A DNA stretch of 64,000 bases, taken from assembly GCF_004346195.1 (NCBI RefSeq), contig NZ_SMAK01000011.1:1-64000 (forward strand), written 5' to 3'. Made by a program: the position numbers and the translations under genes. Position 1 is the first letter of the stretch. Every line of letters begins with the position of its first letter. Below the pieces are notes generated by a model that worked only from the letters and a program-made list of their open reading frames with translations, ran no database searches and was not told the origin of the DNA. This stretch comes from Tepidamorphus gemmatus (lineage in GTDB: Bacteria > Pseudomonadota > Alphaproteobacteria > Rhizobiales > Tepidamorphaceae). Positions 52,641-60,831 of this stretch are shown here, piece by piece.

Positions 52641-52941
52641 TCTGTGCCTCCTGAAGTCTGAGCAATTCGCGGGCGACCTCGTCGGCGATGCCGATGCCGC
52701 CGTTGGCCGCGATTTCCTTGCCGTACTGTTCGATCAGCATCCCTCGATAGGTCTCTTCCGCATGGCCGCCGCCGAACGGCCCGTCCGTCGGCAGACCGGC
52801 GAACATCTGCGCGAGCATCGTCGACAGGAACACCGACTCGAATTCCTCGGCGGTGGCCCGGATCCGGTCTCTGGATGCGGTGACGGGGGGCAGCGCCGGC
52901 GTGGCGGGCAGGGCGAGGCTTGCAACATCCGGTGTCATCAC
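52627..52941 (-). CDS. flgJ: rod-binding protein FlgJ (muramidase-less)
   Basis: This 104-residue protein contains only the rod-binding domain of FlgJ: RIRATAEEFESVFLSTMLAQMFAGL, YRGMLIEQYGKEIAANGGIGIADEVARELLRLQEA. The C-terminal muramidase domain found in gammaproteobacterial FlgJ is absent, as in other alphaproteobacteria, where a separate enzyme (often SltF) cuts the peptidoglycan. The ATG overlaps the flgI stop and the gene overlaps the FlgN-like gene. Confidence 0.92.
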   Translation of the reverse strand: MMTPDVASLALPATPALPPVTASRDRIRATAEEFESVFLSTMLAQMFAGLPTDGPFGGGHAEETYRGMLIEQYGKEIAANGGIGIADEVARELLRLQEAQNDAG

Positions 52942-54092
52942 ATCACCTCGATCTCGGCCTGAAGCGCGCCGGCTGTCTTGATCGCCTGGAGAATGGAGAT
53001 CAGGTCGCGGGGGCCGATCCCTAGGGCGTTCAGCCCGTCGACGAGCTGCTGGAGGCTGACGCCGCCCTCGACGATCGCCAGACGGTTGCCTGACTGATCG
53101 TCGACCAAGATCTGCGTACGCGGCACCACCTCGGTGCGGCCGGTTTCCGAGAACGGTTGGGGCTGGCTGACTTCAGGCGTCTCCGAAATGGTGACGGTCA
53201 GATTGCCCTGGGCGACCGCCACGGTGCTGACCCGCACGTCCTGTCCCATGACGATGATGCCGGACTGCTCGTCAATCACCACCTTGGCGGTCTGGTCGGG
53301 ATCGACTCGCAGCTGCTCGATGTCGGTCAGCAGCGAGATGACGTCGCCGCCATACTTGCCGCTGCCGCCGACCAACAGCCTGACGGTTGCCGGATCAGTC
53401 GCCGCGGCAGTCCCCGGGCCCAGGAAGTCATTGATCGCATTGGCGATGCGGCTGGCGGTGGTGAGATCTGGATTGCGCAGGGCGAGGCGCAGATGCGGCA
53501 GCTGTGCGAGCGAGAAGGCGATCTCCCGCTCGATCAGCGCGCCATTGGCGATGCGGCCGCTGGTCGGTACGCCGCGGGTGATCGAGGCCGCGTCGCCGAT
53601 CGCGCTGAAGCCGGCGACCGCCACAGGACCCTGCGCGACGGCGTAGACCTCGCCGTCGGCCGCCAGCAGCGGTGTCACCAGGAGCGTGCCGCCCTGCAGG
53701 TTGGTGGCGTCGCCGAGTGAGGAGACCGTAACGTCGATCCGCGTCCCCTGCGTGGCGAAGGCCGGCAGATTGGCGGTGACCATGACGGCCGCGACGTTCT
53801 TGGTGCGCAGCGCGGCATCGCGGGTGTTCATGCCGAGCCGTTCCAGCATGGCCTGCAGGCTTTGCCGGGTGAACGGCGAATTGTTGAGGGAATCCCCGGT
53901 TCCGTTGAGGCCGACCACCAGCCCGTAGCCGATCAGCTGGTTGTCGCGGATTCCCTCCACGTCGACGAGGTCCTTGATCCGCGATGTCGCGGCGGCTGGG
54001 GCGGCGCCGGAGATCGCGGCGACACCGGCCAGCATCGTCGCCATCCCGGCGCAGCCCACGATACGGGCGAGCTTCGTTAACGTTTGCAGCAT
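52938..54092 (-). CDS. flgI: flagellar P-ring protein FlgI
   Basis: This 384-residue periplasmic P-ring subunit has a signal peptide ending PAAA-TS near residue 36. It then shows SRIKDLVDVEGIRDNQLIGYGLVVGLNGTGDS (the FlgI hallmark), RTKNVAAVMVTANLPAF, and QTAKVVIDEQSGIIVMGQDVRVSTVAVAQGNLTV. The P-ring supports the rod in the peptidoglycan. Start ATG 54092 follows GGGGAG. A sigma-54-like promoter lies upstream on the minus strand. It is divergent from fliX, as in Caulobacter. Confidence 0.96.
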   Translation of the reverse strand: MLQTLTKLARIVGCAGMATMLAGVAAISGAAPAAATSRIKDLVDVEGIRDNQLIGYGLVVGLNGTGDSLNNSPFTRQSLQAMLERLGMNTRDAALRTKNVAAVMVTANLPAFATQGTRIDVTVSSLGDATNLQGGTLLVTPLLAADGEVYAVAQGPVAVAGFSAIGDAASITRGVPTSGRIANGALIEREIAFSLAQLPHLRLALRNPDLTTASRIANAINDFLGPGTAAATDPATVRLLVGGSGKYGGDVISLLTDIEQLRVDPDQTAKVVIDEQSGIIVMGQDVRVSTVAVAQGNLTVTISETPEVSQPQPFSETGRTEVVPRTQILVDDQSGNRLAIVEGGVSLQQLVDGLNALGIGPRDLISILQAIKTAGALQAEIEVM

Positions 54093-54128
54093 CGGCACAG
54101 CTCCCCATTTGTGCGATGCATTCCGACA

Positions 54129-54144
54129 TGCGAGAAGCATGCCA
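54129..54144 (-). promoter_or_regulatory. sigma-54 (-24/-12) promoter of flgI
   Basis: On the minus strand TGGCATGCTTCTCGCA matches TGGCAYG-N4-TTGCA except for one base in the -12 box, with GG and GC exactly 10 bases apart. Transcription would begin near 54118, 26 bases before flgI. Confidence 0.7.
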
Positions 54145-54268
54145 ACCGGCAGGGGGCGATCTTCGGAGGAAAGTGCTGGCATAGCAGGGCTTTTCGCGTT
54201 GGCCCGGCGCGCGAGGCGGTTAACCGGCCGGTCATCATTTGCCGCAACCCGGCAGTTCTTGCCGGGCG

Positions 54269-54284
54269 TTAAGGGTGCGTTAAC
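54269..54284 (+). promoter_or_regulatory. perfect CtrA box before fliX
   Basis: TTAA-GGGTGCG-TTAAC matches the full TTAA-N7-TTAAC consensus. It is 49 bases upstream of the fliX ATG and within the fliX/flgI divergent region. CtrA controls fliX in Caulobacter, so the same logic is likely here. Confidence 0.8.
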
Positions 54285-54332
54285 CGGGTTTCGTAACCTT
54301 CAACTCGTGCGACAGAGCTGGAGGCGTCTGGC

Positions 54333-54752
54333 ATGCGAATCGATGGCAATCGGCGGACCGGCGCCCTTGGCAGGAGCCGGGGCGTCGCCTTGCACGACAG
54401 CGCGACGGGCAGCTTCTCGGTGCCGGAGGAGGCACCGGCAGGGCGGGCGACGGCAACGGCCGCCAGCATCACGATCGGCGGGGTCGAGTCGCTGCTGGCG
54501 CTGCAGGCGCTCGACCAGCCGTCCGACCGCGCCGTCCGCCTGGAGCACGGACGTGCCATGCTCGATCTGCTCGACGGACTGAAGCTGGACATCCTGTCCG
54601 GGTCCGTGTCGGCATCGCGCCTCGAAGGGCTCGTCGAGCGCATCGCCCGGCGTCCGTCGCGTCATCCCGACGAACGGGTCGAGGCGCTTCTCGACGAGAT
54701 CGAGCTGCGGGCCCGCGTAGAGCTTGCAAAGCTCGGTCGCGTCGCGGCCTAG
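54333..54752 (+). CDS. fliX: flagellar assembly regulator FliX
   Basis: This 139-residue FliX protein shows RIDGNRRTG, then a disordered segment, then a conserved helical domain with GVESLLALQALDQPSDRAVRLEHGRAMLDLLDGLKLDILSGSVS and IELRARVELAKLGR. In Caulobacter FliX links early flagellar assembly to the sigma-54 activator FlbD, activating class III genes. Presence of FliX here with sigma-54 promoters at flgE, flgI and flgF is coherent. TGGAGG precedes the ATG. Confidence 0.93.
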   Translation: MRIDGNRRTGALGRSRGVALHDSATGSFSVPEEAPAGRATATAASITIGGVESLLALQALDQPSDRAVRLEHGRAMLDLLDGLKLDILSGSVSASRLEGLVERIARRPSRHPDERVEALLDEIELRARVELAKLGRVAA

Positions 54753-54928
54753 TTGACGGCGGCGGCCTTGCTGACCCGGCAGGCCGTGCATCCGGAAGGT
54801 CGGGAAATCCAGCCCATCCCGACCGGCGCGCGGGTGATTTCCGATTTGTCATGAAGGCTTTGTTGTAAGGTGGAGGGGCTGCCGCTATAAGGGCGCCCAT
54901 AGTCGACGGTCCTCGAGGGGAATCGCCG

Positions 54929-55345
54929 ATGAATGGCGTGCTTGATACCGAATATCGGCCTTCCGAGGCCGAGCCTTTCATGAACGACCGGCAGCGCGAG
55001 TACTTCCGGAAGAAGCTGCTGGCATGGAAAGAGGACATCCTGCGCGAAAGCCGGGAGACCCTCACCCAACTTCAGATCGACAGCCAGAATCATCCCGATC
55101 TGGCCGATCGCGCATCATCCGAGACCGACAGAGCGATCGAGTTGCGAGCCAGGGACCGGCAGCGCAAACTGATCGCCAAGATAGATGCCGCCCTCAAGCG
55201 CATCGAAGACGGCACCTACGGCTACTGCGAGGAGACAGGCGAACCGATCAGCCTGAAGCGGCTCGATGCCAGGCCGATTGCCACGCTGTCGATCGAGGCG
55301 CAGGAACGTCACGAGCGGCGCGAGCGCATCTATCGCGACGACTGA
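54929..55345 (+). CDS. dksA: DksA-type transcription factor
   Basis: This 138-residue DksA/TraR-family protein binds the RNA polymerase secondary channel and modulates rRNA and stress genes, often with ppGpp. Visible are the coiled-coil FRKKLLAWKEDILRESRETL, the D-x-A-x-x-A tip DLADRASSETD, and the zinc-finger region YGYCEETGEPISLKRLDARP. Three of the four usual zinc-ligand Cys are replaced (only one Cys remains, C-E-E-T), which is common in alphaproteobacterial DksA. GAGGGGAA precedes the ATG. It lies between fliX and flgH and need not be flagellar. Confidence 0.92.
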   Translation: MNGVLDTEYRPSEAEPFMNDRQREYFRKKLLAWKEDILRESRETLTQLQIDSQNHPDLADRASSETDRAIELRARDRQRKLIAKIDAALKRIEDGTYGYCEETGEPISLKRLDARPIATLSIEAQERHERRERIYRDD

Positions 55346-55380
55346 GCCGCAGATCTCCTGGCAGGTTCGGAGAAGCAAAG

Positions 55381-55403
55381 CCCCGGCGGTGAGTCCGCCG
55401 GGG
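55381..55403. terminator. bidirectional terminator hairpin between dksA and flgH
   Basis: CCCCGGCGG pairs with CCGCCGGGG (55381-55389 with 55395-55403, TGAGT loop). On the minus strand CTTTGCTT follows the stem, which would terminate flgH-side transcripts. On the plus strand it follows the dksA stop by 35 bases. Confidence 0.75.
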
Positions 55404-55434
55404 ATATTCGTTGCTGCGGGTGATTCCGGAGGAT

Positions 55435-55468
55435 GGGCGCGGCCCCGGGGGAGCATGGGGCCGCGCCC
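55435..55468. terminator. second long hairpin downstream of flgH
   Basis: GGGCGCGGCCCC (55435-55446) pairs perfectly with GGGGCCGCGCCC (55457-55468), a 12-bp stem with a 10-base loop. It lies just past the flgH stop on the minus strand and reinforces the 55381 hairpin. Confidence 0.65.
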
Positions 55469-55497
55469 GATCGCTGCCGTTCCACAAGGGGGGAGCC

Positions 55498-56268
55498 TCA
55501 GAACGGCAGCAGGATGTCCAGCACCTGTTGCCCGTAGCGGGGCTGCTGGACGTCGGTGATCTGGCCGCGACCGCCATAGGCGATGCGCGCCTCGGCGATC
55601 TTGCTGGAATCGATCGTGTTGTTGGCGGTAATGTCCTCGGGCCGGACGATGCCGGCGACGATGAGTTCGCGCATCTCGAAGTTGACGCGAACTTCCTGGC
55701 GACCCTCGATGACCAGGTTGCCGTTCGGCAGCACCTGGGTCACCACGGCGGCGACGCTGGTGCGCAGTTCCTCCTTGCGGTTGATGGAACCCTGGCCGGT
55801 GGTGAGACCGTCGCTGTCGAGATCCACCAGAGCCGATCCGCTCTTGTAGTCGGCGGGGATCAGGTCCAGCACCGCGTTGCCCAGCGCCCCGGCGGCGGCA
55901 AATCCTTCGCTGGCGGCGCGGCTGCGCTGGGTCTTGTTGTCGAAGATCGCCTTGTCGCTGAAGATCACCTGGACGGTGAGGATGTCGCCGACGCGCTGGG
56001 CGCGCTGATCCTTGAAGAATCCCCTCGCACCCGACCGCCACAGCGAATTCGGTTCGAAGATCGGCGGTTCCGGGTCGGGCATCGGCATCGACACCGGCTG
56101 GTAGCCTGCGGCTGCGGTGGGGTTCTGGATGGTGCTGAGATAGGGCGGTTTGCCCACCTGCTGCAGCTTGTCGACGGTCTGGGCACACCCGCCGAGGGAG
56201 GCGGCCAGGACTGCGGTCAGGACCAGGCCGGCACGGTGGCCAGCGCGACGATCGGTGTTGATGCGCAT
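55498..56268 (-). CDS. flgH: flagellar L-ring lipoprotein FlgH
   Basis: This 256-residue outer-membrane L-ring subunit has a lipoprotein signal with lipobox AASLGGC (Cys28). It shows the FlgH motifs NSLWRSGARGFFKDQRAQRVGDILTVQV and AVVTQVLPNGNLVIEGRQEVRVNFEMRELIVAGIVRPEDITANNTI. FlgH caps the periplasmic rod at the outer membrane. It is the last of a flgF-flgG-flgA-flgH operon with 22- and 13-base gaps to its neighbours. Confidence 0.96.
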   Translation of the reverse strand: MRINTDRRAGHRAGLVLTAVLAASLGGCAQTVDKLQQVGKPPYLSTIQNPTAAAGYQPVSMPMPDPEPPIFEPNSLWRSGARGFFKDQRAQRVGDILTVQVIFSDKAIFDNKTQRSRAASEGFAAAGALGNAVLDLIPADYKSGSALVDLDSDGLTTGQGSINRKEELRTSVAAVVTQVLPNGNLVIEGRQEVRVNFEMRELIVAGIVRPEDITANNTIDSSKIAEARIAYGGRGQITDVQQPRYGQQVLDILLPF

Positions 56269-56290
56269 TGTGCTCCCCGGAGCGTTGACG

Positions 56291-57274
56291 TCAGTTGGCC
56301 GATACCGACAGCGCCGCCATCGGCCTGCGCTGCGGCATTACCGCGACCAGCCCCTCGCCGATCACCTCGGCCTCGATGGTGCGCCCGGACTGGAGGTTGA
56401 AGACCTTGACCACCTCACCGCGCGCGCCATTCGACAGCGCGCGGCCGCGTGTCGTCAGGGTCATGCCCGGAACCGAGTAGGCAATCGTCACCATCCCGTT
56501 GCGCTGGACGAGCAGCGGCTCCATGAGCATGTCGCCGGACAGGACCGATCCGGAAGGCAGGCGGCGCCTCGCCGACATCCCGGCGATCGCGGCCGGATCG
56601 GTCAGCACGTCGCCGCGCACCATGTGTCGCGGCATGCGCTCGGCGGCCAGATCGGAGGGGCCGATGGTCTCGCCGCGCTCGATGGCACGGACCAGGACCG
56701 GAACCTCGACGATTTCGACGGCGCGGCCGGACACGCGGATGCCCGCGGCGATCACCTCGCTGTCGCTCACCTTCAGCAGCGCGGAGAAGCGTCCGGTGCG
56801 GGCATCGTGCTGAAGGTCGGCGACCGACAGCGGTGCGGTGGCCGTCGATTCGATGGCGATCGGCTGGCCCTGACCGTCGATGGAAATGTCGAGATCGGCC
56901 GCGTCACGGCCCGAAACACCGGCGGTCAGCCGGCGCCTGATGGCGTCGGTCATCTCCTCGGCGGAGATGATGCGGCCGGCCCGCGTCACCGAGACCGACA
57001 GGACTCCGGCAGAGTCCACGTTCGTGAGGCCCTTGGCGGCGGCGGCGGCGAGCACCCGGTCGACCCGTACGGTCCCGGTTGTGCCCGGCTCCGGTGACCG
57101 GAAGACCGCCGTGTCGCCGGCCGCGCCGGCATTCTCGATGAGATCGGCAAGCGTGACCAGGGTACCGTGGACGGTGATCGCGGCGCGCAGGCGCGGCATC
57201 TCGTCGCTGCGGGCCGGCAGTGCGAACACGACCGCGGCGAGCGCTGCACCGACGACGAGTGTGCGGATGATCAT
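56291..57274 (-). CDS. flgA: P-ring chaperone FlgA
   Basis: This 327-residue periplasmic protein has a signal peptide ending LPARS near residue 23. The C-terminal half is the FlgA SAF domain with VPVLVRAIERGETIGPSDLAAERM, RRRLPSGSVLSGDML, and TRGRALSNGARGEVVKVFNLQSGRTIEAEV. FlgA helps FlgI assemble the P-ring. At 327 residues it is longer than the 219-residue Salmonella protein, with an extra N-terminal domain (about residues 30-190), as in several alphaproteobacteria. It lies between flgG and flgH. Confidence 0.93.
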   Translation of the reverse strand: MIIRTLVVGAALAAVVFALPARSDEMPRLRAAITVHGTLVTLADLIENAGAAGDTAVFRSPEPGTTGTVRVDRVLAAAAAKGLTNVDSAGVLSVSVTRAGRIISAEEMTDAIRRRLTAGVSGRDAADLDISIDGQGQPIAIESTATAPLSVADLQHDARTGRFSALLKVSDSEVIAAGIRVSGRAVEIVEVPVLVRAIERGETIGPSDLAAERMPRHMVRGDVLTDPAAIAGMSARRRLPSGSVLSGDMLMEPLLVQRNGMVTIAYSVPGMTLTTRGRALSNGARGEVVKVFNLQSGRTIEAEVIGEGLVAVMPQRRPMAALSVSAN

Positions 57275-57287
57275 CTCCTGGCCTCGC

Positions 57288-58073
57288 TCACTGGATGTTG
57301 GAGGTGGTCGACATCATCTGGTCGGCCGCCGAGATCACGCGCGAGTTCATTTCGTAGGCGCGCTGCGCGGCGATCAGGTCGGAGATCTCCGAAACCGGAT
57401 TGACGTTGGCCTGTTCGAGGTAGCTCTGCAGCAGCGTCCCGAATCCCTCTTCGCCAGCGATGCCGACCTGCGCGGGACCGCTCGACTCGGTCTCCAGAAA
57501 CAGGTTGTCGCCGATCGGCTGGAGGCCGGCGGGATTGACGAAGCGCGCCAGGTCGATGGTGCCGAGATCGGTTGCCTCGGCGTCGAGACCGATGATGGCC
57601 TGCACCAGGCCCTGGGCGTTGATCGAGATCGATCGCGCCGTATCGGGGATGACGATCTCTGGTTCGATGACGAAGCCATCGACCGTCACGATGGTGCCGT
57701 TGGCGTCGCGTTCGAGCGAGCCGTCGCGGGTATAGGCGGTGCGGCCGTCGGGCAATCGCACGCGGAAGAAGCCGTCGCCGCGGATCGCGATGTCGAGCTC
57801 CTTCTCGGTCATGAGGATGTTGCCCTGGCTCATCACCCTGGGCGTGGCTGCGGTCTTGACGCCGCCGCCGATCTGGATGCCGGTCGGCACGATCGTGCCG
57901 GTATCGGACGTCGCCGCACCGGGCCGCCTGATGTTCTGATAGAGCAGGTCCTGGAAGTCGGCCCGCTGGCGCTTGAAGCCGGTGGTCCGCATGTTGGCGA
58001 TGTTGTTCGAGATGACCTCGACGTTCAGCTCCTGCGCCATCATGCCGGAGGCGGCGATATGCAAGGCTCTCAT
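57288..58073 (-). CDS. flgG: flagellar distal rod protein FlgG
   Basis: This 261-residue distal rod subunit shows the N-terminus RALHIAASGMMAQELNVEVISNNIANMRTTGFKRQRADFQDLLYQ and the C-terminus YLEQANVNPVSEISDLIAAQRAYEMNSRVISAADQMM. Both are paired helices of the rod/hook family, and the length matches E. coli FlgG. The ATG at 58073 is preferred over a non-homologous in-frame start at 58145. It sits 37 bases after flgF in the same operon. Confidence 0.96.
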   Translation of the reverse strand: MRALHIAASGMMAQELNVEVISNNIANMRTTGFKRQRADFQDLLYQNIRRPGAATSDTGTIVPTGIQIGGGVKTAATPRVMSQGNILMTEKELDIAIRGDGFFRVRLPDGRTAYTRDGSLERDANGTIVTVDGFVIEPEIVIPDTARSISINAQGLVQAIIGLDAEATDLGTIDLARFVNPAGLQPIGDNLFLETESSGPAQVGIAGEEGFGTLLQSYLEQANVNPVSEISDLIAAQRAYEMNSRVISAADQMMSTTSNIQ

Positions 58074-58110
58074 TGCAAAGACCTTTCGTGTCTGCGACCG
58101 AGGCGTCGGA

Positions 58111-58854
58111 TCAATCGATCCGCCCCAGCGCGGAAATGGCATCACGACGCAGGTTGTCGGCCCGCTCGATCATGCTTGTCATGGAGGCGTAGGCGCGGGT
58201 GACCTCGATCATCCGCGACATCTCGAGGAGTGGCTTGACATTGGACTTCTCGATCATCCCCTGGAGGACGCGCGGCTGATCCAGGATCTCCGGCTGGACG
58301 TCATCGGCGCGGAAGACGGAGTTGCCTTCGGCCTTGAGAGAGGTCTGATCGGCGAAACGGACAACGCGGATGCGTCCCTTCTCGCCGGCCTCGGTGGACA
58401 CGGTGCCGTCGCCGGCGACCGAGATCGTCCGGTCCTCGTCGTTGAAGATGAGCGGACCACCGTCGCCGAGCACGCGGTATCCCTCGCTGGTGACGAGGTG
58501 GCCGGTGCTGGTGAGCTGGAAGCTGCCATTTCGCGTGTAGCGCTCGCCCTGCGGCGTCTGCACGACGAACCAGCCCTCGCCATCGATGGCGAGATCGAGC
58601 GGATTGTCGGTGGGGATCAACGCCCCCGGTTCGAAATTGTGCAGTGTCCCGCGATCCATCACGTAGGACAGGTCGCGGTCGGCCCGCTTGTTGGCGGTCG
58701 CCTCGGCGCCGCGCATCAGATGCTCCTCGAACAGCACCTCGGCGGATCGGAAACCGGAGGTATTCATGTTCGCCATGTTGTTGGCGATGACGTCCATCTC
58801 CCGCCGCAGTGCGACCTGCCGCGACAGGGATATGAGAAGGGCATTGTCGATCAT
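58111..58854 (-). CDS. flgF: flagellar proximal rod protein FlgF
   Basis: This 247-residue rod protein shows DNALLISLSRQVALRREMDVIANNMANMNTSGFRSAEVLF, NPLDLAIDGEGWFVVQTPQGERYTRNGSFQLTSTGHLVTSEGYRVLGDGG, and a C-terminal helix LLEMSRMIEVTRAYASMTSMIERADNLRRDAISALG. It forms part of the proximal rod. The ATG at 58854 starts at the usual MxDNALL. The sigma-54 promoter at 58922 would drive the flgFGAH operon. Confidence 0.95.
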   Translation of the reverse strand: MIDNALLISLSRQVALRREMDVIANNMANMNTSGFRSAEVLFEEHLMRGAEATANKRADRDLSYVMDRGTLHNFEPGALIPTDNPLDLAIDGEGWFVVQTPQGERYTRNGSFQLTSTGHLVTSEGYRVLGDGGPLIFNDEDRTISVAGDGTVSTEAGEKGRIRVVRFADQTSLKAEGNSVFRADDVQPEILDQPRVLQGMIEKSNVKPLLEMSRMIEVTRAYASMTSMIERADNLRRDAISALGRID

Positions 58855-58921
58855 GTCCGCACCGTTGCTTGCTCCCCCGAGCGAACCCGCCACGGTGCCG
58901 CGCCGGGTTCGCTGCAGTTGA

Positions 58922-58937
58922 TGCAGACCCCGTGCCA
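58922..58937 (-). promoter_or_regulatory. sigma-54 (-24/-12) promoter of flgFGAH
   Basis: On the minus strand TGGCACGGGGTCTGCA fits TGGCACG-N4-TTGCA with one mismatch in the -12 box and the exact 10-base GG to GC spacing. Transcription would begin near 58911, about 57 bases before the flgF ATG. Confidence 0.85.
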
Positions 58938-59063
58938 ATCTTGAAAGCTAGATATTTCAATGTGATATCTGCATGACGCGCAGCCGATACCCGGCAGCAT
59001 GCGGCCCAGCGGGCAGTTCCGGTCGGCAGAATTTTCCCAGCCCCGGCGCTTTGGAAACCTTTC

Positions 59064-59072
59064 GTTAACCAT
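59064..59072 (+). promoter_or_regulatory. CtrA half-site upstream of fliL
   Basis: GTTAACCAT matches the AACCAT-type CtrA half-site described in rhizobia. It lies 36 bases before the fliL start. No second TTAA half was found 7 bases away, so it is tentative. Confidence 0.4.
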
Positions 59073-59107
59073 CGGCTTCCTAGTGTCCAGGAGGTGATCG
59101 GAAGGCC

Positions 59108-59656
59108 TTGGCGAGTCTGTCGGCGGGCCTGATCCGATCGGCAGGGGCGGCAGGCATGGCAGACACCGCGCAGCCGGATTTCGACAGGATCGGGACGGAT
59201 ACCGACGGCGCCACGGACGAGGCGAAACCGCGCAAGATCCGGCGGCTCGCCATCATCGGCGGTGTCGGCGCCCTGCTGCTGTCGGCCGCCAGCTATGGCG
59301 GGGCGATGTTCTTCGGTCTGTTCTCGGACGATGCCCCCGCCGCTTCGGCCCCGCCGGTCTATTTCGATCTGCCCGAAATGACGGTCAATCTCAGCTCGAT
59401 CGACCAGCGGCCCCAGTATCTGAGGGCCAAGATCTCGCTGGAGATGAGCGACGAGAAGACCCGCGCGGCGGTCGAGCAGGTGCTGCCGCGTGTCCTCGAT
59501 GCCTTCCAGGTCTATCTGCGGGAGTTGCGTTCCACCGATCTCGAGGGGTCGGCTGGCATCTATCGGCTGAAGGAGGAGCTGGTGCGCCGGGTCAATCTCG
59601 CCATTCACCCGGCGGAGATCAACGCCGTCGTCTTCAAAGAGATCATCGTTCAGTAG
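59108..59656 (+). CDS. fliL: flagellar basal body-associated protein FliL
   Basis: This 182-residue protein has an acidic cytoplasmic N-terminus and one transmembrane helix (IRRLAIIGGVGALLLSAASYGG near 43-62). A periplasmic FliL domain follows: VYFDLPEMTVNLSSIDQRPQYLRAKISLEM, YRLKEELVRRVNLAIHPAEINAVVFKEIIVQ. FliL sits beside the stator and supports torque. The TTG at 59108 follows AGGAGGTGATCGGAAGG. The ATG at 59156 gives a more usual N-terminus length and is a real alternative. It precedes fliM by 8 bases. Confidence 0.92.
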   Translation: MASLSAGLIRSAGAAGMADTAQPDFDRIGTDTDGATDEAKPRKIRRLAIIGGVGALLLSAASYGGAMFFGLFSDDAPAASAPPVYFDLPEMTVNLSSIDQRPQYLRAKISLEMSDEKTRAAVEQVLPRVLDAFQVYLRELRSTDLEGSAGIYRLKEELVRRVNLAIHPAEINAVVFKEIIVQ

Positions 59657-59664
59657 GAGCCGAG

Positions 59665-60831
59665 ATGGCGGGCGACGACGACATCGATCAGGACGCCCTC
59701 GCCGCCGAATGGGGCGTCAGTCTCGACGACGAGGAGGGGGCGAGCGGCGACGACGCGATGGCGGACAAGTGGGCCGCCATGATCGACGAGGAGGAGCCGG
59801 AAGCGGTCGCCTCGGCGGGGACCGAGCGAGTTCTCAACCAGGAGGAAATCGACAGTCTGCTGGGCTTCAACGTCGAGGGCATGAACCGCGACGTGAGGAA
59901 CGGCATCCGGGCGATCATCAATTCGACGATCGTCTCGTATGAACGGCTGCCGATGCTGGAGATCGTCTTCGACCGCCTCGTGCGGCTGCTGACGACCAGC
60001 CTGCGCAACTTCACCTCGGACAATGTCGAGGTGGCGCTCGAGGGGTTGTCCTCGGTCCGGTTCGGCGACTATCTCAACTCCATTCCGTTGCCGGCGATCC
60101 TCGCCGTGTTCAAGGCCGAGGAATGGGACAATTACGGCCTGGTGACGGTCGGCTCCAATCTGATCTACTCGATGGTGGACGTGCTGCTCGGCGGCGGCCG
60201 CGGCTCGATGCGCCTCAGGATCGAGGGGCGGCCCTACACGACCATCGAGATGAACCTGATCCGCAGGATGATCGAGGTGGTGCTGGGCGACGCCGATCTG
60301 GCGTTTGCGCCGCTGTCGCCGGTGCACTTCAACGTCGAGCGGCTCGAGACCAATCCGCGCTTTGCGGCGATCGCCAGACCTGCCAACGCGGCGATCCTGG
60401 TGAAGCTGCGGATCGACATGGAGGATCGCGGCGGCAACATCGAGATCCTGCTGCCCTATGCGACGATCGAACCGATCCGCGAGCTTCTGCTGCAGATGTT
60501 CATGGGCGAGAAGTTCGGTCGCGATCCGATCTGGGAGGGGCATCTGGCCAGCGAGCTGTGGTCGGCCACGGTCGAGCTCGATGCGGTGCTTTTCGAGCAG
60601 GAAATGCCACTCCGCAAGGTGATGGACTTCAAGGTCGGGGACACCCTGGCGCTCGACCGCCGGACGAGCGATCCGATCATCCTCAGATGCGGTGAGACGG
60701 TACTGACGGAAGGAAAGGCGGGGCGGGTCGGCGACAAGGTTGCGGTCCGGATCACCAGCCGGCTGCGCCGGCCGAAGATGACCTATGCAGCGTTCGAGAA
60801 GGCCGACAGAATGGCCGTGGAGGGCACGTGA
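59665..60831 (+). CDS. fliM: flagellar motor switch protein FliM
   Basis: This 388-residue C-ring protein controls rotation. The CheY-binding motif LNQEEIDSLLGF lies near residues 56-67 after an acidic extension longer than in enterobacteria. The middle domain shows INSTIVSYERLPMLEIVFDRLVRLLTTSLRNFTSDNVEV, a GGGRGSM stretch, and the C-terminal SpoA-like domain has LRKVMDFKVGDTLALDRR and ILRCGETVLTEGKAGRVGDKVAVRI. It is co-translated with the DUF6468 gene (overlap GTGA). Confidence 0.96.
   Translation: MAGDDDIDQDALAAEWGVSLDDEEGASGDDAMADKWAAMIDEEEPEAVASAGTERVLNQEEIDSLLGFNVEGMNRDVRNGIRAIINSTIVSYERLPMLEIVFDRLVRLLTTSLRNFTSDNVEVALEGLSSVRFGDYLNSIPLPAILAVFKAEEWDNYGLVTVGSNLIYSMVDVLLGGGRGSMRLRIEGRPYTTIEMNLIRRMIEVVLGDADLAFAPLSPVHFNVERLETNPRFAAIARPANAAILVKLRIDMEDRGGNIEILLPYATIEPIRELLLQMFMGEKFGRDPIWEGHLASELWSATVELDAVLFEQEMPLRKVMDFKVGDTLALDRRTSDPIILRCGETVLTEGKAGRVGDKVAVRITSRLRRPKMTYAAFEKADRMAVEGT

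Noticed and set aside
54180-54200. TGGCATAGCAGGGC as a sigma-54 promoter for fliX
   Set aside because: The GG to GC spacing is 9 rather than 10 bases and the -12 TTGC is missing; the perfect CtrA box is the better candidate.
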